From Chryseobacterium sp. SNU WT5 (lineage in GTDB: Bacteria; Bacteroidota; Bacteroidia; Flavobacteriales; Weeksellaceae), in assembly GCF_007362475.1 (NCBI RefSeq), contig NZ_CP041687.1, forward strand, positions 806,001 through 870,000: a stretch of 64,000 nucleotides of DNA, given 5' to 3'. Below are positions 1 through 7,589 of the stretch, one piece after another. The notes beneath the pieces are model-generated. The model was given only the letters and a program-made list of their open reading frames with translations. It had not been told where the DNA came from and made no database searches. Within the stretch, counting starts at the first letter, position 1, and each line of letters starts with the position of its first letter. A program made the position numbers and the translations under genes.

Positions 1-79
1 CTATCACACAGAATATTTTGGTTTTATGTTATGTGAATTGCAGTATATGCAAAGAACGTATCCTAACTGCGCGTGGTAA
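1..79 (+). CDS. paaC: Phenylacetyl-CoA epoxidase subunit PaaC, 3' end only
   Basis: The reading frame is open from base 2 to the TAA at 77-79. It encodes the last 25 residues of a protein ending in QYMQRTYPNCAW. PaaC, the structural subunit of the ring-1,2-phenylacetyl-CoA epoxidase, typically ends in a very similar EMQYMQRAYP-x-x-x-W tail. The next intact gene is paaD, the order expected in paaABCDE operons. The rest of the gene lies left of the window. Assignment rests on this short tail plus context. Confidence 0.8.
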   Translation, partial: YHTEYFGFMLCELQYMQRTYPNCAW

Positions 80-168
80 ATTTAAAAGCGCACAGATTCC
101 ACAGATTTCCACAGATAACTTTTTTTAAAAATCAGTGTAAATCAGTGTAATCAGTGAGAAACAAAATA

Positions 169-249
169 ATGCAAAATCTCTTAGAAATATTATCCCAAAT
201 TCCCGAAAGTGAGTTTATACAACAAACTTATCCTAACGACGCTTGGTAA
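169..249 (+). pseudogene. Chimeric 26-codon ORF: paaD head fused to paaC tail (copy 1)
   Basis: The ATG opens with the first 12 codons of paaD (MQNLLEILSQIP) and then runs into a paaC-like tail ending in TYPNDAW and TAA. It is the product of tandem duplication of the junction. It keeps paaD's own start codon and upstream sequence, so it may be translated and could matter for coupling to the true paaD. A protein function is unlikely. Confidence 0.75.
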
Positions 250-339
250 TTTTAAAAGCGCACCAATTTCACAGATTTTCACAGATTCCATTATTTAAAA
301 ATCTGTGCAAATCTGTGTAATCAGTGAGAAACAAAAATA

Positions 340-420
340 ATGCAAAATCTCTTAGAAATATTATCTCAAATTCCCGAAAGTGAGTTTATACAACAAACTT
401 ATCCTAACTGCGCTTGGTAA
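340..420 (+). pseudogene. Chimeric 26-codon ORF: paaD head fused to paaC tail (copy 2)
   Basis: This has the same structure as the copy at 169-249: paaD codons 1-12, then a paaC tail ending TYPNCAW. It keeps the same length and an open frame despite nucleotide differences from copy 1. Ninety bases separate its stop from the true paaD start at 511. Confidence 0.75.
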
Positions 421-510
421 ATTTAAAAGCGCACAGATTCCACAGATTTCCACAGATAACTTTTTTTAAAAATCTGTGTAAATCAGTGTAATCAGTGAGA
501 AAAAAAAATA

Positions 511-975
511 ATGCAAAATCTCTTAGAAATATTATCCCAAATTCCCGATCCCGAAATTCCTGTCATCAATATTGTGGAACTAGGAATTGTTCGGGAAGCA
601 AAAATGATTTCTGACAATGAAGTAGAAATCGTTATTACGCCGACTTATTCGGCTTGTCCGGCGATGTTTAATATCGAAGAAGACATCGTTAAACTCTTTA
701 AAGAAAAAGGAATTCAGGCCAAAGTAATCACAAAAATCGCACCTGTTTGGACCACTGATTGGATTACGGACGAAGCTCGAGAGAAATTGAGAATATACGG
801 AATCACGCCACCAGAAAAAGGAAATCACGAAGATCATTTAAACGTTCCAAAAAAATGCCCGAGATGCGGTTCTGAAAACACGAAACAGATCAGCCGTTTC
901 GGTTCTACCCTTTGTAAAGCCAGCTATCAATGCAACGATTGTTTGGAACCTTTCGATTATTTTAAATGTCATTAA
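511..975 (+). CDS. paaD: Phenylacetate degradation protein PaaD (MIP18/DUF59 family)
   Basis: A 154-residue protein. Residues 1-100 are a MIP18 (DUF59) domain with the DPEIPV start and the SACPAM motif. The C-terminus is a zinc-ribbon-like module with CPRC (about residues 115-118), a lone Cys, CNDC and a final CH. Family knowledge: PaaD is needed for activity of the PaaABCE epoxidase, probably in maturation of the Fe-S reductase PaaE. It follows the paaC tail and precedes a paaG-like gene, which supports the assignment. Confidence 0.93.
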   Translation: MQNLLEILSQIPDPEIPVINIVELGIVREAKMISDNEVEIVITPTYSACPAMFNIEEDIVKLFKEKGIQAKVITKIAPVWTTDWITDEAREKLRIYGITPPEKGNHEDHLNVPKKCPRCGSENTKQISRFGSTLCKASYQCNDCLEPFDYFKCH

Positions 976-1059
976 TTCCATTTGAAAATGTGGTAATTTG
1001 AAAATTTAATGATTTAAAAACCATTATTCAAAGCATTATTTTAAATATAATTAAAGTTT

Positions 1060-1067
1060 TATCTTTG
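1060..1067 (+). promoter_or_regulatory. Candidate -7 promoter element before the paaG-like gene
   Basis: TATCTTTG matches the Bacteroidota consensus TAnnTTTG and lies 27 bases before the start codon at 1094. No clear TTG -33 element is seen at the usual spacing, so this may be weak or may reinforce transcription arriving from paaD. Confidence 0.4.
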
Positions 1068-1093
1068 TTAAAATCCATTTTCAAATTAATAAT

Positions 1094-1891
1094 ATGTACA
1101 CACAACTCGAAATAGAATCTCACCTGGATGGTAAATTACAAATCGCCTATCTTAATGACGAGAAAACTTATAACAGTTTAAATAAAACATTACTTTCTGA
1201 ACTGAAAACTTTCATTCATGACGGAAGTCGTGATGAAAATATCCGTTGTCTTGCGATCTCAGGTCGTGGAAAAGCTTTTTGTTCCGGACAAAATTTGAAA
1301 GATGCCATGTCTTTTAGTAATCCAGAGGAAGATCGGGTGATTCAAAGAATGGTCATTGATTTTTATAATCCTTTGGTAAAAGAAATTGCAAATGCCAGAA
1401 AACCAGTTATTTCTTTGGTAAATGGACCTGCTGTTGGAGCAGGCGCCATGTTAGCTTTAATCTGCGATTTTACTTTGGCGACAGAATCTTCTTACTTTTC
1501 TCAGGCTTTTGTCAATATCGGATTAATTCCTGATACGGGTGGAACGTACTGGTTACCAAAACTTTTAGGAAGACAACAAGCCAATTATTTAGCTTTTACA
1601 GGAAAAAAACTATCGGCAACAGAAGCAAAAAACTTAGGATTGATTGCTGATGTTTTTGAAGATGAAAATTTCATAGAAAATGCGATGGGAATTTTAACTC
1701 AAATTTCAAATTTACCGACGAAAGCAATTTCATTGACGAAGAAAGCATTTAACGAATCTTATGAAAACAGCTTGACCAAACAACTGGATATCGAAGGAAT
1801 TCTCCAGCAGGAAGCAGCAGAATCAGAAGACTTTATGGAAGGTGTTTCTGCATTTTTAGAAAAACGAACACCTGAATATAAAGGGAAGTAA
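1094..1891 (+). CDS. paaG: Enoyl-CoA hydratase/isomerase, probably PaaG (epoxyphenylacetyl-CoA isomerase)
   Basis: A 265-residue crotonase-fold protein. The two oxyanion-hole segments are visible: SGRGKAFCSGQNL around residue 56 and NGPAVGAGAML around residue 115. The stretch GLIPDTGGTYWLPKLLGR is typical of the PaaG/PaaB branch. PaaG converts the ring-epoxide of phenylacetyl-CoA to the oxepin. Position after paaD and before a 3-hydroxyacyl-CoA dehydrogenase fits. The alternative is PaaF hydratase, which is close in sequence. Confidence 0.82.
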   Translation: MYTQLEIESHLDGKLQIAYLNDEKTYNSLNKTLLSELKTFIHDGSRDENIRCLAISGRGKAFCSGQNLKDAMSFSNPEEDRVIQRMVIDFYNPLVKEIANARKPVISLVNGPAVGAGAMLALICDFTLATESSYFSQAFVNIGLIPDTGGTYWLPKLLGRQQANYLAFTGKKLSATEAKNLGLIADVFEDENFIENAMGILTQISNLPTKAISLTKKAFNESYENSLTKQLDIEGILQQEAAESEDFMEGVSAFLEKRTPEYKGK

Positions 1892-1927
1892 ATTAATTTG
1901 AAAATGAGATAATTCTAAAATTTGACG

Positions 1928-2281
1928 ATGATGAGAAATGATAAAGAAAATATAATCGTTAATAAAACTTTTGATTTTGCCCTTAAGATTATCGAATTCT
2001 CAGAAATATTCGTTCACCAAAAGAGATTCTCATTAGCAAGTCAAATTCTTAAATCAGGTACTTCTATTGGTGCAAATGTGAGAGAAAGTCAGAACGCAGA
2101 GAGTAAAGCAGATTTTATTCATAAGATGAAAATCTCGGCAAAAGAAGCTGATGAAGTAGAATATTGGTTACTTCTCTGTAAGCATTCTAAGGTTTTAACT
2201 TCTCCTGATGAAGAAATGTTTTATGATTTAAAAGCAATTCAACTAATCCTCTCAAAGATTATTTCAACTTCTAAATCCTAA
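1928..2281 (+). CDS. Four-helix-bundle protein (23S rRNA intervening-sequence/S23 family)
   Basis: About 117 residues starting at the ATG at 1928; the frame also opens with a TTG at 1922. Motifs KTFDFALKIIEF, SLASQILKSGTSIGANV and ESKADFIHKMKISAKEADEVEYWL are typical of the four-helix-bundle (formerly S23-like) family. These proteins are widespread in Bacteroidota, often scattered between unrelated genes, with no settled function. Here it sits inside the paa gene cluster without an obvious pathway role. Confidence 0.88.
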   Translation: MMRNDKENIIVNKTFDFALKIIEFSEIFVHQKRFSLASQILKSGTSIGANVRESQNAESKADFIHKMKISAKEADEVEYWLLLCKHSKVLTSPDEEMFYDLKAIQLILSKIISTSKS

Positions 2282-2321
2282 TTATCAAATTAGCACATTA
2301 TCAAATTTTCAAATTAAAATT

Positions 2322-3452
2322 ATGAATATAGGAATTATCGGGTCCGGAACGATGGGAATTGGAATTGCGCAAGTTGCTGCAACTTCTGGTTGTGAGGTTT
2401 TTTTATACGATGCTAATAGCGCTCAAACCGAAAAATCTCTGGAAGGACTGCAAAAAGTATTGGCTAGATTAGTCGAAAAAAATAAAATCGATTTCGAAGA
2501 AAGTGAAAACATTTATAACCGAATAAAATTCTGCACGGAACTTATAGATTTTAAAGATTGCGATCTGGTCATCGAAGCCATTATCGAAAATAAAGAAATT
2601 AAGACTAAAGTTTTTCAACAACTGGAAGAAATTGTTTCTGACAAATGTATTATTTCGAGCAATACGTCTTCTATTTCAATCACTTCCCTATCTTCAGAAT
2701 TAAAAAATCCAAAACGTTTTATTGGAATTCACTTTTTCAATCCGGCTCCTTTAATGCCTTTGGTAGAAGTGATTCCTGGATTATTGACGGAGAAAACTTT
2801 AGCGCACGAAATTACTGCTTTAATGGAAAGTTGGGGAAAGACTCCTGTGATTGCGAAAGATGTTCCGGGATTTATTGTGAATCGAATTGCGCGTCCGTTT
2901 TATGGTGAAGCCTTAAGAATTGCTGAAGAAAATATCGCAACGCCTGAACAAATTGATGATGCGATGCGCACTTTGGGAAATTTCAAAATGGGGCCATTTG
3001 AATTGATGGATCTTATTGGAATTGATGTCAATTTCTCTGTCACAAAAACCGTTTATGCCGATTATTTCTACGATCCGAAATACAAACCGAGTTTGCTTCA
3101 ACAAAGAATGAGCGAGGCCAAATTACATGGTAGGAAAACCGGAAAGGGATTTTATGACTATTCAGAAAACGCTCAAAAACCAGCTCCAGAAAAAGACGAC
3201 GAACTGTATCAGGAAATTTTCATGCGGATTTTATCGATGTTGATCAATGAAGCCGTGGAAGCAAAACGACTTGGAATTGCCAATGATGAAGCCATAGAAT
3301 TGGCCATGCAAAAAGGCGTAAATTATCCGAAAGGTTTATTGCAATGGGGATTTGATATTGGTTTTGAAAAAGTCTCAGAAACTTTACAAAAACTGTACGA
3401 CGAATATCAGGAGGAAAGATACAGACAAAGCCCTTTGCTGCGTAAAATGTAA
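2322..3452 (+). CDS. paaH: 3-hydroxyacyl-CoA dehydrogenase (PaaH-like)
   Basis: A 376-residue protein with an N-terminal Rossmann NAD-binding motif GSGTMGIGIA (residues 7-16). The SSNTSSISIT and IGIHFFNPAPLMPLVEVIPG segments follow, and then a C-terminal 3HCDH domain (VPGFIVNRIARPFYGEAL). It oxidises 3-hydroxyacyl-CoA; in the phenylacetate pathway this is 3-hydroxyadipyl-CoA. It is shorter than proteobacterial PaaH (about 475-510 residues), as is common in flavobacteria. The pathway role is taken from context. Confidence 0.85.
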   Translation: MNIGIIGSGTMGIGIAQVAATSGCEVFLYDANSAQTEKSLEGLQKVLARLVEKNKIDFEESENIYNRIKFCTELIDFKDCDLVIEAIIENKEIKTKVFQQLEEIVSDKCIISSNTSSISITSLSSELKNPKRFIGIHFFNPAPLMPLVEVIPGLLTEKTLAHEITALMESWGKTPVIAKDVPGFIVNRIARPFYGEALRIAEENIATPEQIDDAMRTLGNFKMGPFELMDLIGIDVNFSVTKTVYADYFYDPKYKPSLLQQRMSEAKLHGRKTGKGFYDYSENAQKPAPEKDDELYQEIFMRILSMLINEAVEAKRLGIANDEAIELAMQKGVNYPKGLLQWGFDIGFEKVSETLQKLYDEYQEERYRQSPLLRKM

Positions 3453-3510
3453 CAATATTTTTAATGTAACATTGTATCAATTTAACAATATAACAACCCT
3501 ATAATAAACT

Positions 3511-3590
3511 AACATCCGTGAAAATCTGTGCAATTTGTGAGCACTAAATTATCGCACAGATTCCACAGATTTCCACAGAAAAAATTAATT
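3511..3590. repeat. Intergenic CACAGATT/AATCTGTG hairpin repeat
   Basis: The stretch contains ATCTGTG motifs followed by CACAGATTCCACAGATTTCCACAG. It matches the elements inside the paaC/paaD spacers but with the halves in reverse order. This kind of dispersed intergenic repeat is common in flavobacteria. It could fold into an imperfect hairpin at the end of the paaH transcript. Confidence 0.65.
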
Positions 3591-3606
3591 ATAACGCCAT
3601 TAGAAC

Positions 3607-3882
3607 TTGCTAATCACATGGATAAAAAAAAACGAACTTTCTGAATTATCAGACGAGAAATTAATTAAAAGAAGAGATTTATTAAAAGGAGTTTTAATAG
3701 GAATGTATATCGTCTGTGTTTTACTTATTGTTTTGCTTTTATACATCTTTTTCAAAAAAGAATTCAGCACAATATCGATTGCTACATTTATTCCGGTTTT
3801 CATGTTGCCGGTGATTACCTTGCCCTTACTTTTTCAAGTCAACACTTTAAATAAAGAAATCAAAGCCCGTAACTTGAAATAG
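3607..3882 (+). CDS. Small two-helix membrane protein, start obscured by a frameshift
   Basis: About 90 residues with a basic N-terminus (LSDEKLIKRRDLLKGV) followed by two hydrophobic segments (roughly residues 30-50 and 57-77). The open frame begins only with a TTG. An ATG at 3618 lies just before a run of nine A (3624-3632); with eight A it would read MDKKNELSELSDEK in frame. The real gene therefore probably starts at 3618, with a one-base indel in the A run. Function unknown. Confidence 0.6.
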   Translation: MLITWIKKNELSELSDEKLIKRRDLLKGVLIGMYIVCVLLIVLLLYIFFKKEFSTISIATFIPVFMLPVITLPLLFQVNTLNKEIKARNLK

Positions 3883-3929
3883 AACCCGTTTTTTACATTT
3901 TCAAATTAACACATTTTCAAATTAATTTT

Positions 3930-4343
3930 ATGACTCCACACGAACTCGCTCAATACCTACTCAATCAGGATCACTTCTCGCAACGGCTGGGTATCAAACT
4001 CATCGAAGTTCGGGAGAAATATTGCCTGATCGAAATGCCGATTAAACAGGAAATGATCAATGGATTGAGAACGGTTCATGGTGGCGTTACGTTTTCACTC
4101 GCCGATTCGGCTTTGGCTTTTTCGAGTAACAACACCAATGAAGCGTCTGTTGCTTTGCATTGTTCAATGAACTTTACAAAAGCCGTGAAATTGGGAGATA
4201 CTTTAACGGCGGAAAGTATTCTGATTTCTGATACCAGAAAAACTGGGGTTTATGATATCTCAATTACGAATCAGCATAAAGTTCTGGTGGCCACTTTTCG
4301 GGGAACAGTTTATAAAATTGAGAAGAAGGTGACCGATTTGTAA
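3930..4343 (+). CDS. paaI: Hotdog-fold acyl-CoA thioesterase PaaI
   Basis: A 137-residue single hotdog domain with the PaaI signature RTVHGGVTFSLADSALAFSSN around residues 47-66. The HGG motif and the following Asp are the expected catalytic region. It hydrolyses ring-hydroxylated phenylacetyl-CoA and related thioesters, preventing CoA trapping. It lies at the end of the paa cluster and is followed by a terminator at 4471-4500. Confidence 0.9.
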   Translation: MTPHELAQYLLNQDHFSQRLGIKLIEVREKYCLIEMPIKQEMINGLRTVHGGVTFSLADSALAFSSNNTNEASVALHCSMNFTKAVKLGDTLTAESILISDTRKTGVYDISITNQHKVLVATFRGTVYKIEKKVTDL

Positions 4344-4470
4344 AATACTTTGCAGCCCGACTTGAACGGAGCTCTTTTTTGCAAAACGAAGTGGCGCAAA
4401 AAAAGCGGGAGTGGAAGGCGGATTAAGCTGCCCAAATAAAAATTATCACTCGAAAAATTGCTCTAAAACT

Positions 4471-4500
4471 AAACTTCAAAAACTATTTTGAAGTTTTTTT
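4471..4500 (+). terminator. Rho-independent terminator after paaI
   Basis: A perfect 11-bp stem AAACTTCAAAA/TTTTGAAGTTT with loop ACTA is followed by a T run. It separates the paa genes from the sigma-factor operon. Confidence 0.8.
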
Positions 4501-4555
4501 TATTTTGATGTAATATAATCCCGAAATTAGTTGTCTTACTTATAGAAACAAAACA

Positions 4556-5068
4556 ATGACCCACGAAATCTTTAAAAATACGGTATTCTGTCTCAAGGAT
4601 GAGATGTATCGTTTTGCGAAAAGATTTGTGATCAGCAGCGATGAAGCCGAAGATGTTGTACAGGATTTAATGATGAAGTTTTGGCAGAAAAAAGAAGAGC
4701 TGGGGAATTTTGGAAACATAAAATCCTATGCGATGAAGTCGGTGAAAAATGAATGTTTGAACAGATTAAAGCATGAAGATGTAAAATTAGGTTTTGCAGA
4801 TTTTCAAAAGCATAGAAGTGAAATTCATGAAGTGGAATCGAATAATATGAAAGATCAGATTATCGGATTTATCAACGAACTGCCGGAAAAGCAGAAAGCA
4901 GTAATTCATTTGAAAGACGTAGAAGATTTTGATGTCTCAGAAATTTCTGAAATTCTGGAAATGGAGCAAAATGCAGTAAGAGTAAATCTGATGCGGGCCA
5001 GACAAAAAGTGAAAGAACAAATCCTGAAACTCATGGATTTTGAAAATAGAATGATTGAAAGTTTATAA
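4556..5068 (+). CDS. ECF RNA polymerase sigma factor
   Basis: A 170-residue protein with sigma region 2 (ISSDEAEDVVQDLMMKFWQ, about residues 25-43) and region 4 (LPEKQKAVIHLKDVEDFDVSEISEILEM, about residues 105-132). It is followed after 11 bases by a membrane-anchored protein in the anti-sigma position and then by DUF4252 proteins. This sigma, membrane protein, DUF4252 order recurs in flavobacteria and suggests an envelope-stress type operon. Confidence 0.92.
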   Translation: MTHEIFKNTVFCLKDEMYRFAKRFVISSDEAEDVVQDLMMKFWQKKEELGNFGNIKSYAMKSVKNECLNRLKHEDVKLGFADFQKHRSEIHEVESNNMKDQIIGFINELPEKQKAVIHLKDVEDFDVSEISEILEMEQNAVRVNLMRARQKVKEQILKLMDFENRMIESL

Positions 5069-5079
5069 CAATTATTACC

Positions 5080-5751
5080 ATGGAAAAAGATAAAGTTCAA
5101 GATAAATACAAGAAAATCACCCAAGAACTCAAAAAAGAGAAAATGGACTGGGATTTCGAAGATTTCCTGGAGAAAACAAAGCAGGAAGAAAAAACAATTC
5201 CTTTAGTTAATAAAACGAAAGGCGGCTCTATCCCCAAAACATTTTGGATGGCGGCAAGTATAGTTTTACTTATTTCAGTAGGGCTGTTCTTTGAATATGG
5301 AAATGGACGCTCGGCTTCTGAAAAAGAATTACTGGTACAAAATGAAATTGTGAAAGCAAAAGATACTTTCCAGCAGGAATCAAATCTGGCAATCAATCAG
5401 GCTTCTGATACGCTAAAAGTAGAACCTAAAAAGACAATTTCTGACTCTACGGCTACGGTAGAACAGAAAGAAAACGATATCATGGATCAAATTTTGCCAA
5501 AAAGGGGCCGTCTAAACAAAAATAGCCGTCAGCGATATGCAAATAATGAAACATCGAGAAAAGCAAATAAGAAAGTCCAATTAGATCATTCTGACTACGA
5601 ATCTAATTACGTAATAATTAATGGTCAGAAAATTGAAAACGAGCAGGAAGCGATTGACTTGACGAAGTATTCCTTCCGAATATTATCTGAAAATGTTTCT
5701 AAAACGATGGCTCAAACAGATGTCCTCAACAACTTTAACAATGATTACTAA
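5080..5751 (+). CDS. Single-pass membrane protein in anti-sigma position
   Basis: A 223-residue protein. Residues 1-60 are charged and cytoplasmic-looking, a hydrophobic segment (FWMAASIVLLISVGLFF) spans about residues 57-73, and the rest is hydrophilic and low complexity. Start ATG is 11 bases after the sigma gene. Topology and position fit an anti-sigma factor, but no clear zinc-binding anti-sigma motif is seen, so the role is inferred from context. Confidence 0.7.
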   Translation: MEKDKVQDKYKKITQELKKEKMDWDFEDFLEKTKQEEKTIPLVNKTKGGSIPKTFWMAASIVLLISVGLFFEYGNGRSASEKELLVQNEIVKAKDTFQQESNLAINQASDTLKVEPKKTISDSTATVEQKENDIMDQILPKRGRLNKNSRQRYANNETSRKANKKVQLDHSDYESNYVIINGQKIENEQEAIDLTKYSFRILSENVSKTMAQTDVLNNFNNDY

Positions 5752-5761
5752 ATTAAATATC

Positions 5762-7009
5762 ATGCAAAAATTACTTCTAATACTCGCCCTTATTTTTTCA
5801 CATTTCTATCAAGTAAATGCGCAAAAAGATAAGCTTGATCAACTTTTTGAAAAATATCAGGAAGCAGATGGAGTTACTTCTATCAAGATTGCAAAACCAA
5901 TGTTCAGCATGTTGAATAAATTGAACATTGCAGATGATGAACTTTCTCAAATTAAACCGTTACTGAACAAAATCAATGGACTAAAGATCTTAATTGTAGA
6001 AAAACCAAGCAGTTCGGCTCAAACAAGTCAGTTTCAAAAATTACAGGGAGACATTAACACTTCTTTAAAAAGTATGAAATATGAGGAATTAATAACCGTT
6101 CACAGTAAGGATAATAAAATAAAATTCTTGGCATCCGATACGGTGAATGGGGTTTTAGACAATCTCTTATTAAATATCAATGCAGATGGGAACACTGTGT
6201 TAATGATGCTCGACGGAAAAATAACGATGGACGATGTAAACAATCTCATAAATGAAGCAGAAAAATCTACGACTAGAAGTTCGGTGACTACTGAAAATAT
6301 TACTTCTACCGGAACCATACAAGTTCGAAATGTGGGGAAATTTAGCGGGGTATCAGTTTCAAGTGGAATTAAAGTTAACTTTACTCAAGGTCCTAATCAG
6401 TCTGTCATCGTGGAAACAAATCCTAATCTTCAAGAATATGTATCGACTGAGGTTCAAAATGGAGTTTTAGTGATCGGTGTGAAAAATAACAATAATAAAA
6501 AGCTAAATTTTAAAAAGCTTTTGGTTACGATCGAAGCTCCTCAATTAAGTACTGTAAGAGTAACTTCCGGATCTCTGTTTTCCACTTTAAATACCATCAA
6601 TGAAAATGATTTTAAAGCTGATATTTCTTCTGGTGGCGACTTGAATGCTCAATTAAACATCACGGATGAAGCCGGATTTAATGTTAGCTCTGGATCATCA
6701 ATGAGAGTTGATATTCAAACGAACCAGCTAAGATTTCAGGGAAGCAGCGGTTCAACTTCCACACTTACGGGCAATGCAGAAAAAGCAAATCTTAATGTAT
6801 CAAGCGCGGCCTCTGTTAATGCCAAAAACCTTGTCAATAAAGTAGCAGACGCACAAGCATCTTCAGGAGCGAGCATACGAGTAAATGCCACCAAAATTCT
6901 AAATGCGCAAGCTTCTTCGGGATCCTCTATTCGTTACCAAACAAACGCTACAATGACCAAAACAAATAGTAAAACTTCAAGTGGAGGCAGTATTGAACCT
7001 ATAAATTAA
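5762..7009 (+). CDS. Secreted DUF4252 plus GIN/DUF2807-type auto-adhesin domain protein
   Basis: I start the gene at ATG 5762, which opens a clean signal peptide (MQKLLLILALIFSHFYQVNAQ). A longer frame from 5693 overlaps the upstream gene. The first 150 mature residues resemble DUF4252. From about residue 190 there is a Ser/Gly/Asn-rich beta-repeat region (VSSGIKVNFTQGPNQSV and repeated SSG steps) typical of DUF2807 head domains. Likely located in the periplasm or at the cell surface. Confidence 0.8.
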   Translation: MQKLLLILALIFSHFYQVNAQKDKLDQLFEKYQEADGVTSIKIAKPMFSMLNKLNIADDELSQIKPLLNKINGLKILIVEKPSSSAQTSQFQKLQGDINTSLKSMKYEELITVHSKDNKIKFLASDTVNGVLDNLLLNINADGNTVLMMLDGKITMDDVNNLINEAEKSTTRSSVTTENITSTGTIQVRNVGKFSGVSVSSGIKVNFTQGPNQSVIVETNPNLQEYVSTEVQNGVLVIGVKNNNNKKLNFKKLLVTIEAPQLSTVRVTSGSLFSTLNTINENDFKADISSGGDLNAQLNITDEAGFNVSSGSSMRVDIQTNQLRFQGSSGSTSTLTGNAEKANLNVSSAASVNAKNLVNKVADAQASSGASIRVNATKILNAQASSGSSIRYQTNATMTKTNSKTSSGGSIEPIN

Positions 7010-7013
7010 TCTC

Positions 7014-7538
7014 ATGAAAAAAATACATTTTTTATCCGCTTTTTTGATTATATTCCTGTCGCTGCAATCATGTATTGTTTCAAAAAAACCCAGTATAGGA
7101 TTCTTTGATAACCCTTATTATGATTATAAAGGTGCACAATTTACCAGCGTGAATGTACCCATATTTCTGGCAAAACCATTTGTAAAGAAAGCATTGCGTG
7201 ATGATGGCGAGAGTGAAGAGCTCATTAACCTCATCAAAAAAATTTCTGATGTAAAGGTAATGACTATAGAAAATGGCAATAAAGAAATGATTGCAGGTTT
7301 TGCAAAATATTTGACTAAAAATAATTTTGAAGAATGGATGACCGTAAAGAAGGAAACAGAAACGATCAACTTTCAGGCAAAGCAGAAAGGTGACGTGATT
7401 AGAAACCTGTTAATTACAGTTGCATCTGGTAACGAACTTGTTTTCGTTGATGTATCCGGGAAATTCACGCCGGATGATATATCTAGAATAATCAATTATT
7501 CAGAGAAGAAAGACGTGGGTAAAGTTATCTCTAAGTGA
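7014..7538 (+). CDS. DUF4252 lipoprotein
   Basis: A 174-residue protein with a lipoprotein signal (FLIIFLSLQSC, Cys about residue 20). The body resembles the N-terminal half of the preceding protein, for example NFEEWMTVKKE versus the region KYEELITVHSK. It starts 4 bases after the previous stop, so it is the last gene of the sigma operon, ending at the strong terminator at 7541. Confidence 0.82.
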   Translation: MKKIHFLSAFLIIFLSLQSCIVSKKPSIGFFDNPYYDYKGAQFTSVNVPIFLAKPFVKKALRDDGESEELINLIKKISDVKVMTIENGNKEMIAGFAKYLTKNNFEEWMTVKKETETINFQAKQKGDVIRNLLITVASGNELVFVDVSGKFTPDDISRIINYSEKKDVGKVISK

Positions 7539-7540
7539 TA

Positions 7541-7578
7541 TAAAACAAGTGCTGAAGCAATCTTCAGCACTTGTTTTA
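7541..7578. terminator. Bidirectional terminator between converging operons
   Basis: A perfect 17-bp inverted repeat (7541-7557 and 7562-7578) with a 4-base loop. It has A-rich and T-rich ends, so it can terminate transcription in both directions. It lies between the DUF4252 gene and the converging TonB-receptor gene. Confidence 0.93.
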
Positions 7579-7589
7579 TTTGGATTTTA

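Larger units (their letters stand above)
59..547 (+). repeat. Threefold tandem repeat of the paaC/paaD junction (period 170-171 bp)
   Basis: The end of paaC, the spacer and the first codons of paaD are present three times. The ATG codons lie at 169, 340 and 511, and the paaC-like stops end at 79, 249 and 420. Each spacer holds CACAGATT-type motifs followed by the inverse AATCTGTG/AATCAGTG motifs, so each can fold into a long imperfect hairpin. The copies differ by point changes, so the duplication is not brand new. Only the third copy continues into a complete paaD. Confidence 0.93.

Noticed and set aside
59-547. Possible CRISPR-like or minisatellite array
   Set aside because: The unit is 170-171 bp with gene ends inside and only three copies; it is a tandem duplication of a gene junction, with no spacers.
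5693-5761. Longer N-terminus for the DUF4252/adhesin-like protein
   Set aside because: It overlaps the upstream gene by 59 bases and hides a clean signal peptide starting at ATG 5762.
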